Positions 35,028-47,454 of a stretch of DNA of 64,000 nucleotides are shown here, in pieces. Position 1 is the first letter of the stretch; each line of letters begins with the position of its first letter. The notes under the pieces are model-generated. The model saw only the letters and a list, made by a program, of their open reading frames with translations. It made no database searches and was not told the DNA's origin. The translations under genes and the position numbers were made by a program. Origin of the DNA: Lingula anatina (taxonomy: Eukaryota; Brachiopoda; Lingulata; Lingulida; Lingulidae); the NCBI RefSeq assembly GCF_001039355.2, contig NW_019775635.1, positions 49,867-113,866 on the forward strand, in the 5' to 3' direction.

Positions 35028-37135
35028 CAAAACAACAAGAGGGGTTCGGAGAGATGCGACCTGATTCCTCTCTATCAACACCCATTATTCCTTGCAAAAA
35101 ATATAGATTGACGGAAAAGAAGAATCACTGAAATAAAATTTAAAGTTAAAAAACGTTTTATTGTCTTTCTACCTTAGTTTTCATTTGATTAATAAATTGT
35201 TTTTTTTTAACATAAAAATATTAATGGAAAAATCGTCGTTTACCCCAATGCGCGATTGTTTTTAAATTTGTGTAATGTTAATCACCTTAAAGGTTGTCTT
35301 TACTTTCAATAGCCTTTCTAATTTTCAGATAAATTAGAAGTTGAGACGTATTTAGGCCCCCATTACACCGGAGTTCTTACTTCTACTTCTGCTATTTTAT
35401 GTATGTTTTTTAGATATTTGTGTTAATTTTTCTTTTTAATGGCTTTGTTGAAGCAGATATGTAGTTTCGGGGGCACTTTTTTTGACTCCCCCTTCTTTTT
35501 TTCATTCTTTTCTTTTCATCTTTTTTTTTTTGCTACAACTTTCTCATTCAGTTAGAATTTCTTGTTTACATTGTATAACTATACATAAAAATACAATACT
35601 CCTTAGATTTTAAATAGCAAAAAATTTATGATTATCATATTAAATTCTAAAATGTATTAAATAAATTCACTAAAATTTTTTGGAAATTTCAACAAATAAC
35701 TAGCAATCACAAAATTGTAACTAAAATCTTAAAGAACATTACAATCTATAAACTTATGTTTGAGTCATTCATTTCTTTTTTGACCTTCGCGACCGAAATT
35801 CAGAGCGCATTCGGTACAGCGGACTAACATATCCCCGTATCAAATATGGCGACCCACTAGAAGGCGCGCCAATGAATTCCCGATTAGACACTGAATAGTT
35901 TCCCAGCGGAGATTACGCAACAAGCATTCAAGTATGCCGGCCATATTTGATCCGCGGATCTGTATGTCCGCTATGCTGAATGCGTTCTCACGAGTCATCA
36001 TCAACAATACGAGAGGAGTCTCAGAAATGAGGAGTAAAGAACTCAGATCGATCGTATTTAAAATGTGGGTGACGGTTTTCGATTAGGTACACCTTGAATT
36101 GTGACACCCATTTTTTTTCTTTTTTTAACCGCCTTTTAACTTTCAAAATCTCCCCGCCATCTCTCTCTCCCTACTCTTTTTTCCTCTCTCATGTTCAGCA
36201 GGTAAAATCCATTCCTAGTATCAGACATCACACACTTTTGCGGGTAGTTTGAACAGTTCCACACATTCGCATAACTCTAGGTGACAGACGAAGAATGATG
36301 AAAACCAAGAAATATACGGCCCGGGAGACTATTAGGACCGCCTGACACCATCTTGCAACCTCAGGGCGACTCCCTGCTACTGTTGGCGAGGGTATACCAA
36401 AAGAATCGTTCTCACAGCAGTCGCCAGTCCGGTTTAAACGGGATTTAAGTTAAATATGCTGGTCTGGTATAAATGCGAATATGTGGCCAGAGCAGGAAGA
36501 AAACGACCGAGAATTGTGAGAGTTTAACATTTCTAGCTAGCACCGGTCGTACAAACATTACATCGCGGCTGAATCAGCATCAAAAGCAGATGCACTTAAG
36601 ATTGAATAACACCAGTCAGGGGTGGATCCAGAGATATTTTCTGACAGTCTTTCAAATTATCTTTGTTGATCCATCCTCCACATTTCACCGTCTTCCGAGA
36701 GAGAAAAAAAAACTAGATACCCGTCAATGTAAACTTTTAAATCTGACCGTCTTCCGGAAGACCCAGGAAACAGTATCAATCCGCCCCTGCCTTTAAAAAA
36801 AAACGCACATTAAGGACAATAGATTGAACTCAGTCATGCAAGCCACACCAATGATCCTAGACAGTTTTTTCAGTCTTCGTTGCACGAAGAAAACGACTTA
36901 GATGCACTAAAGTACCTGTGGCCTATTATGTCACAGTGACATGCTACCGAAACGGAGTGCACTGCGTTGACGGCGGCCTGGGTGAACAACCGCAAAACAA
37001 AAACAGGTTTGTATGTAAAGACTACGGTATTTTCGCAGAAAGCGCCAGAGGGGTAACCTGCTCTTGAAGCACCCATCTTTTGCTCAACAACGAGTGGAGA
37101 GGACGTACCCGTGAAATAGCAGAGATAATCAGAGG
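35028..37135. other. Intergenic; 3' flank of gene 1 and 5' flank of gene 2
   Basis: 35070-35200 is the 3' UTR-like tail of gene 1, matched again at 41160-41290 behind gene 2. 36190-36490 matches the reverse strand at 28850-29160, and 36540-36860 matches the flank before gene 1 (~30760-30880), interrupted by an insertion at ~36616-36785. The promoter of gene 2 should lie within 36190-37135; no TATA box was identified with confidence. Confidence 0.6.
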
Positions 37136-37821
37136 ATGGAAAAAGAGGAGCAAAGTTTTCGTGAAAGTGGAGAAAATGAACAAGAAACTGGGAAAGAAAG
37201 CGGCAGTAATGCATTGACGCCTGGTTCGGTAAGCATTGAGATGGTAATATATCCCCAGAGTAAATACTGCACAATGATATATGCAGGCGTGTTATAAATT
37301 GAAGTACTGATTAATTGTTTCCTCGTCCTGAAGTTATTTTTTTAAATAGAAATTGTCGGGATTACATAGTGTAAGAGGAAATCTTATTTTATTCCCCATA
37401 TCGTTAAACAAAAACTTTCACGCAAACTGATAATGAAGAGTTTGCGGTTGACCCCCTTATTTCTAGTGCAAAAAGGTTGCATTACAATTACAAATTTTTA
37501 CCTTTTAAGCAATGCAAATACTACCCTAAAAGCACTGCGCCTTTTTTCCTCGGGAAGTGACAAAATATTGGCATGCATTTTGCTCGAGACAGGTAGAGGC
37601 AAATAAACTACTTTAGGATAAATTTGAAAATCGCACTCGTTGAAAGAAAAATTTTTTTCGTTCTTTCCTCTGAAAATAAAGAAACATCCTAAATTTAGTT
37701 CTTTGGTAGTATATATCTTACAAAACAAGTGACTTGCTGACAAGCCCAGAGTCACAAATAATGTAAATAATATACTAAATTGAGTGTATAGAGAAAGTTC
37801 TACGATGCGAAGCAAGTGATA

Positions 37822-37856
<35 letters not shown>

Positions 37857-38624
37857 AAACGAATTGAAACTCAACCTTCGTGTTTCATATCAGGTTACAT
37901 GCACGTGCGACAAAAATATGGACCAGGGTACGAAAGCTGGGGCAACCACCGATGCGAAAGACGCAGCCTGTGCAAGTCCTCATTCCAACCAAACCGCGGT
38001 AAGGGGTTATCTAGTAAAATTTTACTTGTAAATACGTCTGTCTAGTCATAAGTTAAACAAATTTCGTCTTCCGTCGCCAATTGAATGAACAACTGAAAAA
38101 CAAGTTTATTCAAACCAAAATTCTTTTAAGATGAGTTCATGCCACGTGAGAGAGAAACGTGAATGACGGAAGGTCAGCGTCTGCTGTGGATGATGTAACC
38201 CACACTCGTGACCTCAGCCTTTCTGCACTTTCTATCTGCTGACCCTTGTCGTGATTTTAAACATTTCACACACAAAATTTATAATAAATAAAATAAATAA
38301 ATGAATACATAAAAACAGACGACAAAAAGAAACGAAGAGTAAACTGTGAATGAATATCGTCAAACTAATAACGTCCAGAGACAATATTTTTTTCTGCTTT
38401 CTATTCCATCATACGTCTAAGATTTGTTTTCAGCTGTATTATATAAAGTGCTCACATGTATAGCCTTATCTTTCTAGAGCGAAGACGACGATTCTTCCAC
38501 CGATAGATGTCTCCTGTTCCTTTTGCAGCAACATCAGGACTTCCTGAATTTGATGATTCAGCAGCATGAGCAGTTACAACATATTGAAGAACAGTTGTGT
38601 TGGGTGTTTCCAAACGCGGACTGA
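37136..38624 (+). CDS. Three-exon coiled-coil family protein 2 (114 aa)
   Basis: Exons 37136-37228, 37894-37998 and 38478-38624 are all phase 0. The product is 31 + 35 + 48 residues: MEKEEQSFRESGENEQETG..., VTCTCDKNMDQGTKAGATTD..., then SEDDDSSTDRCLLFLLQQHQ continuing to a Leu/Gln helix and ending in FPNAD. Compared with protein 1, the first and last exons differ at few positions, and exon 2 has lost two residues. The Cys pair of VTCTC and the Cys before LLFLLQQ are conserved between the two. It has compact introns and so probably shows the ancestral layout, with gene 1 expanded by insertions. The 3' UTR is broken by ~2.5 kb of inserted sequence (38650-41152) before the polyadenylation-like tail. 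No signal peptide, no recognised domain. Confidence 0.78.
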
Positions 38625-39182
38625 CAAAACAACAAGGAGGTTGGGAGGGATGAGAAAGCAAGGAGCAACAATAAATGCAAAATGTATTTAAGCACCCATA
38701 CCTTGTCAAAGGTCCTTCTTATGCAGAATTGCAGGGTACAAATATATAATCAAATGGATTGGATCACCTCTACATGTATATCTTATGATAAATTGTAATT
38801 TTACAAATGGACCATCCTTAACTGTCGTCCGGTTTGACAACGCAACGAGAAACGCTACAAAGAAAAAAAAAATAAACGAAAAAACATATAGCGTACGTAA
38901 TCCTACATGCATACTCGTGCCACTCTTGAATGTAAATATTGTTGATTTTTGTTTTTAGTGTAGGCACTCTATAAAAAGACATGATTTAACTGTAGAAAAC
39001 TAGTAGCATGAAAAGAAAGTCGAAAGATATCATGAAATTTAATTAGACAAGATCTGTTGATATTTTATACTTACGTGTATAGTGGTATATGATACTAGGA
39101 TACTTTGTATGAAAAATGGTAGATAAATAATAAAAGATGCATTAAAATAGGTCAATGTCAAACACCCCATACCATATGGTGC

Positions 39183-39485
39183 TAAAGGATGAGTGCGAAT
39201 AANCCAATTACAAAATTTCACAGTTGTCACCTTACTGTAACTAAAGATACGTAGCATTGCAATTCAGACCCCCCCTAAAACACACATTTTCATGAATATT
39301 TGACAAGGTCATTTTGACATTAATTTTTCATATTTCAAATTCAATAAAAATAATTTTTTTAAGTGGATCATAAAAGTGTAAGACCCCAACTTTAATTTGG
39401 CATCAATTTTTTTCCATTCATTCACAATTTATTTTTCATGTACAAAAGTGGGCACTTTTACCCCCTTATTCGCACTCATCCTTTA
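39183..39485. mobile_element. ~300-bp MITE with TA duplication
   Basis: Terminal inverted repeat AAGGATGAGTGCGAATAA (left, from 39185) against TTATTCGCACTCATCCTT (right, to 39483), flanked on both sides by TA. This fits a Tc1/mariner-superfamily non-autonomous element. The interior is AT-rich and non-coding; the single N at 39203 falls at the inner end of the left repeat. Confidence 0.7.
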
Positions 39486-40499
39486 ATATAACGCATGATG
39501 AGAAGGTCTAAAGGATGATTTATTGCAAGTGCAAATTTTAATAGAAATTTAAGGAAAACTTCATTGAAAGATAAAAAACTTATTTATATTTCAAGACTCC
39601 CTACTTTTTGCTGAAAGTTTGTAGCAACGAGTTTGCAAGAAAAAAATTATTGCTGCTAATTTGAAGTCATAGTGCAGCAAATTTGCTGCAAATGTGCAAG
39701 AAGAAATTGCAGTTTGCAACAATATTGCAGCGAACTTGTTGCAAATTTGCAGCATGCCTGATATTTTGCTAAGAATACAGGTGTGGCAGGGGTGCTTGGT
39801 CTAGTCCGGGGTCGCACGTGATTTGTACAGGCTAGGATTAGTCGGTATATTGGGGTAAGTTATGGAGAGACCGTCACCTGTACAAAGTAATGGGGGTAGG
39901 ACTACGGTTCATAGCGGACTACCACTCCTTTCACACCTGGAAACAGCACTCGTGGCGGTGTACTTGTTGACTGTCTTTTTTCAATAAAATATAATCCCCT
40001 AGTAAGAAAAGTGTCACCCCTAACGCAATGCGTGAAGTCACACAGAAAATCATGCCGTGAACCAATGTTCTCTTTTCAACTTCTAAAAGGATTTTTTTTC
40101 GCAAAAAAAATTAGCTAATTGTATAACCAATGAATGAGCTCACCAGAGTGAAAACTTAAAGCCACATTTTAGCAATGTGTATAGTATCCTCTGGATTTGA
40201 GGACGCACCTGCCGCATCTGCGCGTGGAGTCAAAAGGTTCTGTAACGTTTGCGGAGTGATAAGCGTTCCACATCACTTAAGAGATTATTACAGAGGGTAG
40301 CCATCTATGGAGGTTAGGTGGTCCGATAGCCAGCACAGATTCCAGAATAACTCTGATAACAGCCGTTTCGGTGGTAAAATAGAATTTAGTGTATTTCTAT
40401 GAATTATTTACAATATATTTGTTGAGATATATTGATCTCATATAATACGAAGTGTTCTTTCTCCCATAAAAAAAACGTGGGCTAACTTTGAGTGTCGGA

Positions 40500-40930
40500 A
40501 GTATGAAAAAAAGCGACGTGTGCCCGAGGAAAATCTGTTTAATAATGCTTTCCCCGCCAAAGTTATGATTCCTTTAAACTGTTGACCCAAAATGTCACGA
40601 TGACCTAAGTTCTGCTTACTAGATTGACCCATGAAAGCAGCATTGTCATTGGCTGTCACCGGGAGATCTACCGGTATGTCTGCAAATGTTACTGGAAGTT
40701 GTAATACATGTGCGAGGAAGACACAAGTCCAGTGCTTTCGGTTTTCGTCATAAAGTTACTGTGTTACACAGAGTAATAAAATCTGGCTTTAGTGCTTTGC
40801 TGTGTTACTTAAAAAAAACATGGCAAGGTCTTTTATCCTCAAGCTAGGAGAAAAAGGGCGGATGAAATGGGAACAAATCACGCGAAGGACGTATTACTTG
40901 TATAGAATTTCACTGTAACCAGTGCAGTTA
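40500..40930. repeat. Inverted duplicate of 29944-30350
   Basis: Reverse-complement match described at the other arm; within the block inserted in the gene 2 3' UTR. Confidence 0.7.
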
Positions 40931-41299
40931 TGCAGACTGGAGAAAAACGTTAAAAAAAGTTAATAGTTATTTTGCGGTAGGTATCCGAAAATATCAGGCG
41001 TAACAATGAAGCTGGGTGAATGACCGAAAAGAAAGTTGTATTTACGGTGCATGGAAACTCTGCACTGAACAGTCGGGATAGTCTTGATAATAATAATAAT
41101 AACAATAATAATAATAATAATAATAATACTTAATATGTTTGGGTCTTTTTTCAGGCGACCTGAACACCCATTATTCCTTGCAAAAAATATAGACTGACAG
41201 AAAAGAAAAATTACTGAAATAAAATTGAAAATAAAAAATGGTTTTCTTTTCTTTCTACCTTAGCTTTCATTTTATTAATCGATAGGTAGCTTTAAACTA

Positions 41300-43555
41300 A
41301 ACATATTAAGTATCACTGTGACTGATAGGAACTCTGTCCATTCAAAATATATGCCAGTTTTACCTTAATAATCAGTCATCACGGCCCAAGAAAATTTGAA
41401 GAAAATTGATAATTTTGGTAGCTTTTGGTAGCTCTACAGATGACCTATTTTTAATGACTAAGATAACAGTTAGTAGGCCTAAATTAAAAATAGAGGAACT
41501 ACTAGCGCATAATTATTAATTATTAATACGTATTTTAGATCCTTTGCTTGTTTTTTTTTTTTTTTTTTTTGTGTGTGTGTTTTGGGCGGCAATAGGTCCA
41601 TTTCGCCTCCATTTCCACTGCTCACAGCGGCGGAAGGTTCTTAGAAGCAAACGCGTGCAAATAAAAATACACACTACTTCAAAGTGGGTTCCAGAGAGTA
41701 GGCCCCTATTTTCGTTACCCGTGAAGGCCACTTTTTATTGCCTGAGATGCGTGAAACGTTCGTATTATTTAGCGTGATCCGTGAAGCACCCCACTTTCGT
41801 GACTCGTGAATGGGGCTTTTTTTATTCCTCCTCCTTCGTTAACCTAAGTCTTTACACCCGGTATTTCTTGATTTTCAGGATTTCCGACTAGCACTATCAG
41901 TAAGATATGAATATGCACTGATATTTGTGTATTGATGATATAATTTCCCGTGAACCGTCCCCCCCCCCCCCCCCACCATGGGACTCTCCTAAAAAGCTGG
42001 CGCAAAACATGTTAAGACGCAGTACCTGTGTTTCAAATTATAAATATTTCGTTGAAACTATCGTTTAGAAACAAATAAATAAATTCTCAAAGAACACAAC
42101 ACTTTATTTTGTATAATGAATTAGGATTATGAACCATTTTATGGTTAGATGGCTGTTCCCAATCTTTTTTTTCGTTATATTTTCTCGCCTCAGGAGAGTA
42201 CGATTGCATAGGCGATTGCGTCATTTTTGAGCAGAACGTCAAGGTCGTAAATGTTACATTGAGTTAGGTTGGTTGGGGTACCGGGGGGTTTCCCGAGTAA
42301 ACCAATGGCAGTGTTGATAACTAACGACCATGTTAATTACACCATGGCGTCATGTACATCACATGGACGTTTGCTGAAAAACAGACTTACATGCCTCTCA
42401 CACCTACTGAAGCCGCAAGGGGGTAATTAACTATGGTTTAGCAGCTTCAGTAGGCGTGCCAGACATCTAAGCCGCTTAAGCTGAAAGCAATTTAACGAGA
42501 AACACCTCGGAGATGGGTTAATCCTGTTAGATCGTTCTCGGCATGGGAACCCAGTCAAAGGGACCATTCCCACAGATATTTGAATCGATTTATCTCCCTG
42601 GGGAGTCTCAAATGTCCGCCACGCCTAGTAAAGCTGTTAGGGGGTAATTATCTTTACTCCCTAGCTGATTCGGTAGGCGTGACAGACATATTTAAGCCGG
42701 TTAAGTTGACAGCAATTATGTGGGACTCCCCAGGGAGTTAAACCAATCCAGACGGATCGATCTAGGCATGGGAAGCCAGTCAAACTCGATTACACAATTT
42801 CTTGTCAATTACATTCACAACGCTTGTTATAAGAGGATAAAGAGGGCGTGCATCAATGGGACCGCCTCTGCGTGTCAGTTAAGAAAATTGCTGTCGAGGT
42901 CTTGACAGATGTATCATATTTTACTGGAGAGAAGTGCAGAGCCAACATTCAAATCACGTAAGCACGTTTTTACAGGTACAGAAGCACCGCGTGAGGTGCT
43001 GTAGGCAAAAACAAACCGGTTGCATTCTTATGATGCAAGTTTATCAGTTCCATTTTCTCACTTAAATATAAGGACAAGATATTAACGTACAGAGATGCCA
43101 ACTTTGATCTGTCAAAATCACGACAGCAACCTTCATAGAGGAAAAATAGAAATCTGGGTTGCACAGCACTTGATTTAAACGAGAAAGGGACTTAATAGGA
43201 CTCATGTTGGAAAAAAAAGATAAAGAGAGAAAAAATGCACGAATGCACATGAAACTGGGAAAAAATCCAGGCCAAGAACTCGGAGCAAATTAAGTATAAT
43301 AGACAAAGAGGCGTAATGAGTCATGCATAGATACAGTAATCAAGGTAATATACATATATGTACGTTATGGCAAGGTGCCACACGAACGTCACTATTTACC
43401 TTTTCTGACCTAGTATAAAGGCTTTAAGGCTCTTTTACCCCGACACTTCACAACTGACACACGTTATGAACGCCAGAGAGGAATAGGGCTCGTGACTTAC
43501 ACCTCCTTAACAACAGAAAGGCCTTTACGTGCAAAGTAGCGAACATCATTAGAGA
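41300..43555. other. Intergenic, with foldback elements; no gene seen
   Basis: Contains poly(T), poly(C) and short repeats. A GTAAACC...GGTTAATCC palindrome at ~42290-42550 looks like a degraded relative of the neighbouring foldback element. The stretch just upstream of 43556 (43470-43555) resembles the 5' flanks of coiled-coil genes 1 and 2. Confidence 0.45.
42560..42775. mobile_element. Foldback MITE, CATTCCCA/GATCGATC family (copy 2)
   Basis: Arms CCATTCCCACAGATAT...CTCCCTGGGGAGTC and GACTCCCCAGGGAG...GGATCGATCTAGGCATGGGA pair as an imperfect inverted repeat. The inner words GTCCGCCACGCCTA / TAGGCGTGACAGAC form a second inverted pair, and GGGGGTAATTA is shared with copy 1. Confidence 0.7.
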
Positions 43556-46500
43556 ATGGAAAAAGAGGGACACGATTTCAACGAAAGTGAGAAATATAAC
43601 CAAGTACACGCAACCGCAAATGAAAACGACAAAGAGAATTTGTGCCCGGGTTCAGTAAGTACTGTCGTATGTCCAGCTGAGGTCTCAGTTTTGCGCTATG
43701 GTGTAGTAGTAAATTGTATATATCTTAATTATAGAGATTTCTCTAAATACATGTATAAAGGTACTATGAATGTCTGCCGGTACATGTATTATGATCCACT
43801 GTGCTTGATAAAGTCCTCGCCGTTGCTATAGCCGCACAGGATATTGGTTGATGGTTTCCGTGTGATTTTTTTCCCGCTTCGTCAGAAAAAAAAAATGAAA
43901 AAAGGAACATATTTCCTTTTTATTTAAAGAATACGGTCTTTACATCTTGAAAAATCAGCCCAAACCTTCATTCTTTCTCTTTGAGAGGAAAATAGCCGTA
44001 CGTGTACAATATTTTTGGTTTTGGTTTATTGTTGTTAATGAAAAATTGCAAAAATAAAGGTTACAGTTTTTAAAAAATACAGGGATATCAAATCCGTTTC
44101 TTTGTTTAGATTTTAAAAGTAAAAAAATGAAATCATGAAAGTTTGCTCTGGTATTTGTCCCATGCTTTTCACAGTGAAGTCAAATCTCGTTCCTTTTTTT
44201 ATCGGTGATTTCCTGGCGAAATAGAAAAGTTTTTTCACTCTTTTTGTCGGAATGTCCACACGCTACAAGTCAAACGGCATGTTGTTTTGCTTCAAGTTTA
44301 CTAGATGATTATGCTCGGTAAAATGATTTATTTTTTGGTTATGAGATAATTGATTTCTTTCTTTCTTTCTTTTTTTCCTCAGAAGTTACTGATTTTTTTG
44401 TTTTTTGTATTTATGGATGTCCACAAGCTAAACTAAATCTGACTACTAAAGTCTAAACTACGTCTGCAGCGTATTCAAAATATCTCTGCTTGAGGTCTTA
44501 CCCGCGCACCTGGTGACAGACACATAACCCCTATTCTCAAACAACACCACTAGATACCTATAAGAGCACAGACTCTTTTTAGACATTTAGTATATTATTA
44601 CACCGCTTTTTACAACTTGGCCCCACCATATTTATGTTGTCTTGTATCAACTTACGACTTTAAAGTGAGTGATGATGGATTAAACATTTTTAATTTCTAC
44701 ACTTTATTTATTTGTTTTAATCAATTTTTCCTATTTTGATCATTTTTTTTCTTTTTATTTTACTAGCTTTTTTGTTATTTATTTACTTTTCATTGTTAGT
44801 CTACTGAACAAATTTGGATTTTAGACTCAAATTAATAATAATGATTATTATTACAACTTTTGTTGTTTGTCACATTTACTGTAAGTGCATAATTTTGTTC
44901 AACATAAAATTTACTGCGTGGTTTTACTTGGCAAAAGGCCAAGTCCGAAAATCAGATTAATCGGATTATTTATGCAATCATGATATATCACAAAATTTCT
45001 GCACAGGGACCTTTTACAATGACTTTGACCTACCTATATTATTTAACTACATTAGTAAACTACGGTTACAATTTTAAGTTAGTTATACAAAATTATATCA
45101 AATGTGCAAATTATATTTTAATGCAAATTAATTACTGATACTGTTACATCCAAGTAGTTGCTACTTTATTGTGGTATATTGTATAAATTTTGTACGGCTG
45201 TCTCTCGCCTATTCCTATACATGTAATAATGCACTTATTTATTTTTCAGTTAGGCTATATCTGCTGTTGAGATTAAAGTTGCTGAATTTTTTCTATATAA
45301 ATAAATAAATAAATAAACAATGACATGAAAATAACATGATCTTCTACCAATCTTGCACAGACACTTCCAATTTGTGTCTGAATTGTATAGTCTATATACA
45401 CGCAAACAGCTCAATGGGTCGTAAATGTCATCAAGTGCGTCTCCTTGAAACTCTATTTAGTTTAAAGCCTCTGTAGGTCACCAATATGTCAATATTTTCA
45501 AGCCGTTTTTTCAGGTCAGTCTTACATGTACCTGAACTTGACACCGCAATATAACTGTGAATGTAACTGTAACAGCGTTAATGTTTTGCTTTCTTGTCCA
45601 AGCTTAGGTCAAAGGGCTGAACCATGGCCTGTTTCACAAAAGTTCACGAGTCCCTAGGTTAAGACAACCGAGATCAAATAACCGACACGTACAGCACCGT
45701 ACAATAGTCATACTGATCACACAAAATAAACGTACCATTCAATATTCATATTGGTATTGAGCTATTAGGAGTGATTCACCCATAATGAACGTATTTGACA
45801 TGTCTTCTTGGTTTTCGATGGACTACTCATGAGGTGGACTGACATACCTGCTGTGGGTTACTGTAACCTTTTAGGGCAAATCATTTTCGTTGGGACAACC
45901 ACAGTGCACTCAAGGGGCCTAGTTATAAGGTGACAAAAGGGAGAGTCAGGGGACCTTGACATGCTTTATTTGATGGAACTTTCTCGATACGAGACCTAAG
46001 TATATGGGCCAAAGTATACTGACTTAAGTCCTTTTTGTAATACAATCGCCTATTACTTTTTTATAATACGAATACAACTACTAGTCTGAACAAATGTATC
46101 TTAAGTCATTTCTCGAAAGTTATTTACTGAGATGTTGGAGACTAAAGAATGATAATGTCGACACGATAACTTTCGGGAATGATAAAAAGGTAAATGTTTT
46201 TTTTTAAACAGTTAAAAACGAGTTTTATTACTTAACAATTGCAGTCACGCAGATCTTTGGACAGTCAATTTAACATTTGTCTCAGGCCCCCTTCCCATAA
46301 ACACGATCGGTCTACGTGGATCGACCTAACTCTACGAAGTCTCTGGCTGACTGGAATCAGCCTAACTGAATGACACGCCTCCACCTGGCGTTAAGCAAAA
46401 TACAGAAAAACTGGTGATATCATGCGAGTACGTTGAAAACAAGAGGAGGCGTCATTCAGTTAAACTGATTGCACTATTAGCGAGATTCCCCGCGGAGTTG

Positions 46501-47454
46501 GGTTGATCCAAGTAGACCGATAGTGTCTATGGAAATGGGGTCTAATTCTTCTTCTGACAGTTTGCAAAGCGTGGTCGTTTCTGCCCGAATGTTTTACTTG
46601 GTGTTAATCCACACTTAACGTAAATGACCAATGACGCATAACTTTCATTGATTCAGGGAGTAAGAATACTTAAATTTCAAAACGGAAATCAACCTGACCC
46701 TACAAAAAGATAGCAGTTTCTTTCACAATTATATTTTTTCTGTAGGTAAATGTTAATCCATTTCAAGTAAAATAAAGATAACTATAGAGAGCGATTGACC
46801 CGAACCAAATGCCCCATGAAAATAAACACCTTCTACACATTCCCTCTTAAGACTTACTTCCCTTTTAAGATAATGTCAATTTTAAAAGACGATGGGATCA
46901 GAGCGACGGTCTTTTAACTGAACGAATCACACATGCCATCGAAAAAAAAATCTGAAAATTATCATTTCCTTTACTGCAGGTTACACGAAATATCAGCCAC
47001 ACTGTGGAGACTGAGCTTTTCGCGGAGATGGTTGCAGAGATCACTACCATGTCTCTTAACTCGGGGCAAAACACCGCCAGGGATGAGATGCAGACAGGCA
47101 AAAACGAGGTATAAGTTTTGAAAATAATAATTTTATTTATTTTCTATTTTTAATGATAAATGTCAATAATAACAAAAAAAAAAGAGATTTCAAATGGTCA
47201 AATAGCGCAATTAACAAGGGTTATATGAATAGCAGTCAAGTTATCTTTCTTCAAATCATTTATTGTCTAAGCTTTTACTCGCCTATATATTTATATTTAT
47301 TTTTTAGAATGAACAAGAATTCACCCTCGCAGAGAAAAGTCTCCAGCTCCTACTTCTTCAACAATACCAAGATTTATTGGAGTCTATGATAAAACAACAA
47401 CAGCAGCTGGCCATTGTTGAGGAACAGTTGATGTGGATTATGCAAAACAAATAA
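43556..47454 (+). CDS. Three-exon coiled-coil family protein 3 (124 aa), diverged paralogue
   Basis: Exons 43556-43654, 46980-47108 and 47308-47454, again all phase 0, give 33 + 43 + 48 residues. Exon 1 keeps the MEKE start, the acidic/Asn-rich composition and the final PGS before the donor (MEKEGHDFNESEKYNQ...LCPGS). Exon 2 begins with the family VT but is otherwise unlike the other two (VTRNISHTVETELFAEMVAE), without the CxC. Exon 3 keeps the signature helix (SLQLLLLQQYQDLLESMIKQ and then QQQLAIVEEQL). The C-terminal helix is therefore the constrained part and exon 2 the variable part. Intron 1 is 3.3 kb and holds a foldback element at 46290-46545. No domain or function recognised. Confidence 0.75.
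46290..46545. mobile_element. Foldback MITE related to the CATTCCCA family (copy 3)
   Basis: Left CCTTCCCATAAACACGATCG...GTCTACGTGGATCGACC pairs with right GGTTGATCCAAGTAGACC...GTCTATGGAAATGGGG over ~60 bp. A second inner pair (tgacacgcctcc / ggaggcgtcatt) lies inside. It sits in intron 1 of coiled-coil gene 3. Confidence 0.7.

Larger units (their letters stand above)
38650..41152. other. Insertion block splitting the 3' UTR of coiled-coil gene 2
   Basis: Gene 1's 3' UTR runs on continuously from the stop (tgcgacctg...cacccattattccttg, 35050-35090). In gene 2 the matching words resume only at ~41155 (ggcgacctgaacacccatta). The intervening ~2.5 kb contains the TA-flanked MITE at 39183, one arm (40500-40930) of the inverted duplicate of 29944-30350, a single N at 39203 and an (AAT)n run near 41092-41129. 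No coding exon. Confidence 0.65.

Noticed and set aside
46898-47121. Minus-strand 67-residue and plus-strand 62-residue frames
   Set aside because: Shadows of exon 2 of coiled-coil gene 3, whose phase-0 frame uses acceptor 46979 and donor 47109.
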